Shown here: positions 5,339-6,806 of the stretch, one piece after another
How positions within the stretch are numbered: the stretch's first letter is position 1
How the letters are laid out: each line of letters starts with the position of its first letter
Assembly (NCBI GenBank): GCA_004556985.1
Contig: SFFC01000110.1
Coordinates: 1-6,806, forward strand
DNA length: 6,806 nucleotides
Direction: 5' to 3'
DNA from: Clostridiales bacterium
GTDB lineage: Bacteria > Bacillota > Clostridia > Christensenellales > Aristaeellaceae
Notes under the pieces: generated by a model
What the model was told of the DNA's origin: nothing
Seen by the model: only the letters and a program-made list of their open reading frames with translations
Databases searched by the model: none
Translations under genes and position numbers: made by a program

Positions 5339-5366
5339 GCCCAGCACCTGCTGGGCTTTTTCTTTT
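5339..5366 (+). terminator. Intrinsic terminator of tRNA-Leu
   Basis: A 7-bp stem GCCCAGC/GCTGGGC (5339..5345 with 5350..5356, loop ACCT) is followed directly by TTTTTCTTTT. It lies 5 nt after the CCA end. The opposite strand has no T-run beyond the hairpin, so it does not serve the convergent regulator gene. Confidence 0.95.
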
Positions 5367-5428
5367 GCCTCAATTCTCCGCGCGAAAGCCCCGCCTTGAT
5401 GAATACGCCGCCTTCGTCTGACAGGGGC

Positions 5429-6292
5429 TTACCCTTTGCTCAGCTCCTTTCTGTATGCCGAAGGCGAGAGCAGAAAACTCTTCTTGAACTGGCTGCTGAA
5501 ATAATATGGGTTATACCCAATGGCTGCCGCGACCTCGCCGATGCTCAGGTCGGGATTGCGCAGCAGCGTCCGCGCATGGCTCAGCTTGTAACGGGTGATG
5601 ACCTGGCTGGGCGAGCAGTCCATGACGCTTCGGCAGCATCGATACAGAAACGTCTGCGAGACAGATAAGGCCCCGCATACGTCCTCCACGCGCACATCCT
5701 CATTCAAATGCTCATCGAGGTACGCAAAGAGCCTCTCGACGATCGACTGCACGCGCGGACTGACGCCGCTGGCAGAAATCTGCGTCTGCCTGCTGCGAAT
5801 CATCCGCACGAGCAGCAGCTCCAGCAACGCGCCGAGCTGCGCATAGCAGCCCTCGCGATGCATCTGAGCGGCTTCGTAGCAATCGCCAAGCAGCACAGAG
5901 TCGGTCGGGATGATCAGCCCGGGAATGTGAAGCGTGCTCGTGAAACCAAGCTGATGGAGAAACTCCTGCTCTCGTGTGATCGGATAGACATTGAAGAAGA
6001 GCTCGTAGGAGCAGACCTGCTCATGCGTGCGCGCGCTGTATACGGCATAGGGCGGCACAAGCACACAGTCTCCCGACTCGAGCGTAAAATGCGAATCCAG
6101 CGAGTCGACCTCCGATACGCCCGAGATCTGCAAAATCAGCTTGATATAGGTGCTGACAAGGTTTTTGAGCGTCTTGTGGTCCTGTTGGGGCCAGCAGGTA
6201 AAATACTCGATTTGAAATCGAAAGCTGTTCAGAAAGGCCGACGTCTGGTCAACCGGCGTTTTATAACGCAAAAGACGGCTTGAAATCTTCAT
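5429..6292 (-). CDS. AraC-family transcriptional regulator
   Basis: A 287-residue regulator of normal AraC/XylS length. The C-terminal DNA-binding domain (about 183-283) has two helix-turn-helix motifs: VEDVCGALSVSQTFLYRCC (202-220) and IGEVAAAIGYNPYYFSSQFK (251-270), ending in the family signature with SPSAYRK. The N-terminal 170 residues are cupin-like in length and pattern, with LESGDCVLVPPYAVYS (71-86) typical of the effector-binding barrel; the ligand is not predictable. The frame is open to 6349, but GGAGG at 6300..6304, 7 nt before the ATG at 6292, fixes the start. It is divergent from the FMN-binding protein gene, the usual arrangement for an AraC protein and its target. A hairpin with a 31-nt loop (5386..5430) after the stop has no T-run and is a weak terminator candidate. 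Confidence 0.93.
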   Translation of the reverse strand: MKISSRLLRYKTPVDQTSAFLNSFRFQIEYFTCWPQQDHKTLKNLVSTYIKLILQISGVSEVDSLDSHFTLESGDCVLVPPYAVYSARTHEQVCSYELFFNVYPITREQEFLHQLGFTSTLHIPGLIIPTDSVLLGDCYEAAQMHREGCYAQLGALLELLLVRMIRSRQTQISASGVSPRVQSIVERLFAYLDEHLNEDVRVEDVCGALSVSQTFLYRCCRSVMDCSPSQVITRYKLSHARTLLRNPDLSIGEVAAAIGYNPYYFSSQFKKSFLLSPSAYRKELSKG

Positions 6293-6299
6293 CCGGTTT

Positions 6300-6304
6300 C
6301 CTCC
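6300..6304 (-). promoter_or_regulatory. Ribosome binding site that fixes the AraC-family start
   Basis: GGAGG on the minus strand lies 7 nt before the ATG at 6292. It is preferred over the ATG at 6349, which lies almost on the predicted transcription start (about 6355) and would add 19 residues unlike the family. The adjacent CATCGG in the mRNA can pair with CCGATG 38 nt upstream and would cover two bases of this site. Confidence 0.75.
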
Positions 6305-6361
6305 GATGGACTGATTTTCGCAAAAAAAGAATGGGGAAGGTATATGCATCGGTTTGTAAAA

Positions 6362-6370
6362 ATTATATCA
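6362..6370 (-). promoter_or_regulatory. Extended -10 promoter of the AraC-family gene
   Basis: On the minus strand TGATATAAT is a full extended -10 element, with only a weak sequence at the -35 position. The start would be near 6355, giving a leader of about 63 nt. No equally good promoter for the plus-strand gene is visible in 6293..6443, although TATATC or TATCAT at 6364..6371 overlaps this element. The plus-strand gene may therefore depend on activation. Confidence 0.58.
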
Positions 6371-6395
6371 TAAAGGCAGGGGATGGGAAGATGAT

Positions 6396-6405
6396 TGTTG
6401 CAACA
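6396..6405. promoter_or_regulatory. 10-bp palindrome in the divergent intergenic region
   Basis: TGTTGCAACA is a perfect palindrome between the araC-side promoter and the ribosome binding site of the plus-strand gene, about 38 bp before its ATG. It is a candidate operator, but AraC proteins more often bind direct repeats, so a different regulator or chance are both possible. Confidence 0.35.
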
Positions 6406-6443
6406 TTTTCTCAAAAAAGAAGATCCGAAGGAGGAAGAGCACG

Positions 6444-6806
6444 ATGAAACCAAAGACCGTTTTCTCCAAAACCATCAGCCTGGCGCTCTCGCTTGCGCTG
6501 ATCTGGGTCGCCCTGCTGGCCCCGGCCGCGGCTGAGGCGGCGCTGCCCGCCGACGGCGTCTACACCGGCACGGCCAACGGCATGGGCGGTGCGCTCGAGG
6601 TGAGCGTCAGCATCGAGGGCGGCCGTATCGCCGCCGTCGAGGTCGGCAGCCACAGCGAAACCCCGGGCATCAGCGACCCGGCCATCGAGCAGATTCCCGC
6701 GGCGATCGTCGCGGCGCAGTCGACGCAGGTCGACGCCGTCGCCAACGCGACCGTCACCTCCGAGGCCATCAAGGCGGCCGTCGCAGCCGCGCTCAGCGGC
6801 GAGGGC
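6444..6806 (+). CDS. Secreted FMN-binding-domain protein, N-terminal part (truncated by window edge)
   Basis: The first 121 residues are visible and the frame is open at the window end. A Sec signal peptide comes first: basic start (MKPK, Lys9), hydrophobic core about 11-28 and likely cleavage after an Ala-rich stretch near 30-33. It has no lipobox Cys. An FMN-binding domain (about 38-116) follows, with DGVYTGTANGMGG at 37-49, SHSETPGISDPAIEQIP at 69-85 and the flavinylation site DAVANATVTS at 97-106. Thr103 is the expected residue for covalent FMN attachment by ApbE. The usual SGAT core is ANAT here. The ATG has AAGGAGG (6428..6434) 9 nt upstream. Such domains feed electrons in extracytoplasmic reductases; the rest is likely a fumarate/urocanate reductase-like FAD domain, or the protein could end soon after this domain. 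It is divergent from the AraC regulator. Confidence 0.9.
   Translation, partial: MKPKTVFSKTISLALSLALIWVALLAPAAAEAALPADGVYTGTANGMGGALEVSVSIEGGRIAAVEVGSHSETPGISDPAIEQIPAAIVAAQSTQVDAVANATVTSEAIKAAVAAALSGEG

Noticed and set aside
5386..5430. AAGCCCC/GGGGCTT hairpin as terminator of the AraC-family gene
   Set aside because: The loop is 31 nt and there is no T-run after the stem on the minus strand, so support is too weak for a feature.
6411..6772. Minus-strand open frames over the FMN-binding protein gene
   Set aside because: They are shadows; the plus-strand frame has a ribosome binding site, signal peptide and FMN-binding motifs.

Overview
The window looks like chromosomal DNA from an anaerobic Firmicute, most likely a GC-rich member of the Clostridia. 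The evidence is strong AGGAGG-type ribosome binding sites, sigma-A-like promoters sitting in AT-rich gaps between GC-rich genes, a tRNA with an encoded CCA, an NfnAB pair, a clostridial-type iron alcohol dehydrogenase and a KdpDE-like two-component system. Genus and species cannot be read from the sequence. I see no insertion sequence, phage gene, CRISPR array or rRNA.

Layout. Minus strand, right to left through 4716..1: a shortened KdpD-like sensor kinase (3583..4716) and its KdpE-like response regulator (2871..3578), 4 nt apart. Next is an iron-containing alcohol dehydrogenase (1488..2705) with its own near-consensus promoter and a terminator. Then come nfnA (427..1269) and the start of nfnB (1..425, cut by the window edge). 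Plus strand: a 54-residue single-helix membrane protein at 5002..5166, transcribed divergently from the kinase behind a hairpin-rich leader, and then tRNA-Leu(CAA) at 5247..5333 with a clear promoter and terminator. At the right end an AraC-family regulator (5429..6292, minus) is divergent from a secreted FMN-binding protein (6444..6806, plus, cut by the edge). That protein is probably the N-terminal part of a fumarate-reductase-like flavoprotein or a stand-alone FMN-binding protein.

How the parts may work together. NfnAB balances ferredoxin, NADH and NADPH by electron bifurcation. The neighbouring alcohol dehydrogenase has a Gly-rich cofactor loop without the Asp that favours NAD in FucO, so it may use NADPH, and the two units form a plausible redox-balancing neighbourhood with separate promoters. 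The kinase/regulator pair lacks nearby kdpFABC genes and the large cytoplasmic KdpD sensor region, so its signal and targets are open. The AraC protein probably controls the divergent flavoprotein.

The least ordinary element is the unrecognised small membrane protein with its potentially switchable leader, back-to-back with the kinase. It is a candidate, not a demonstrated system. The rest is recognisable housekeeping and accessory metabolism.
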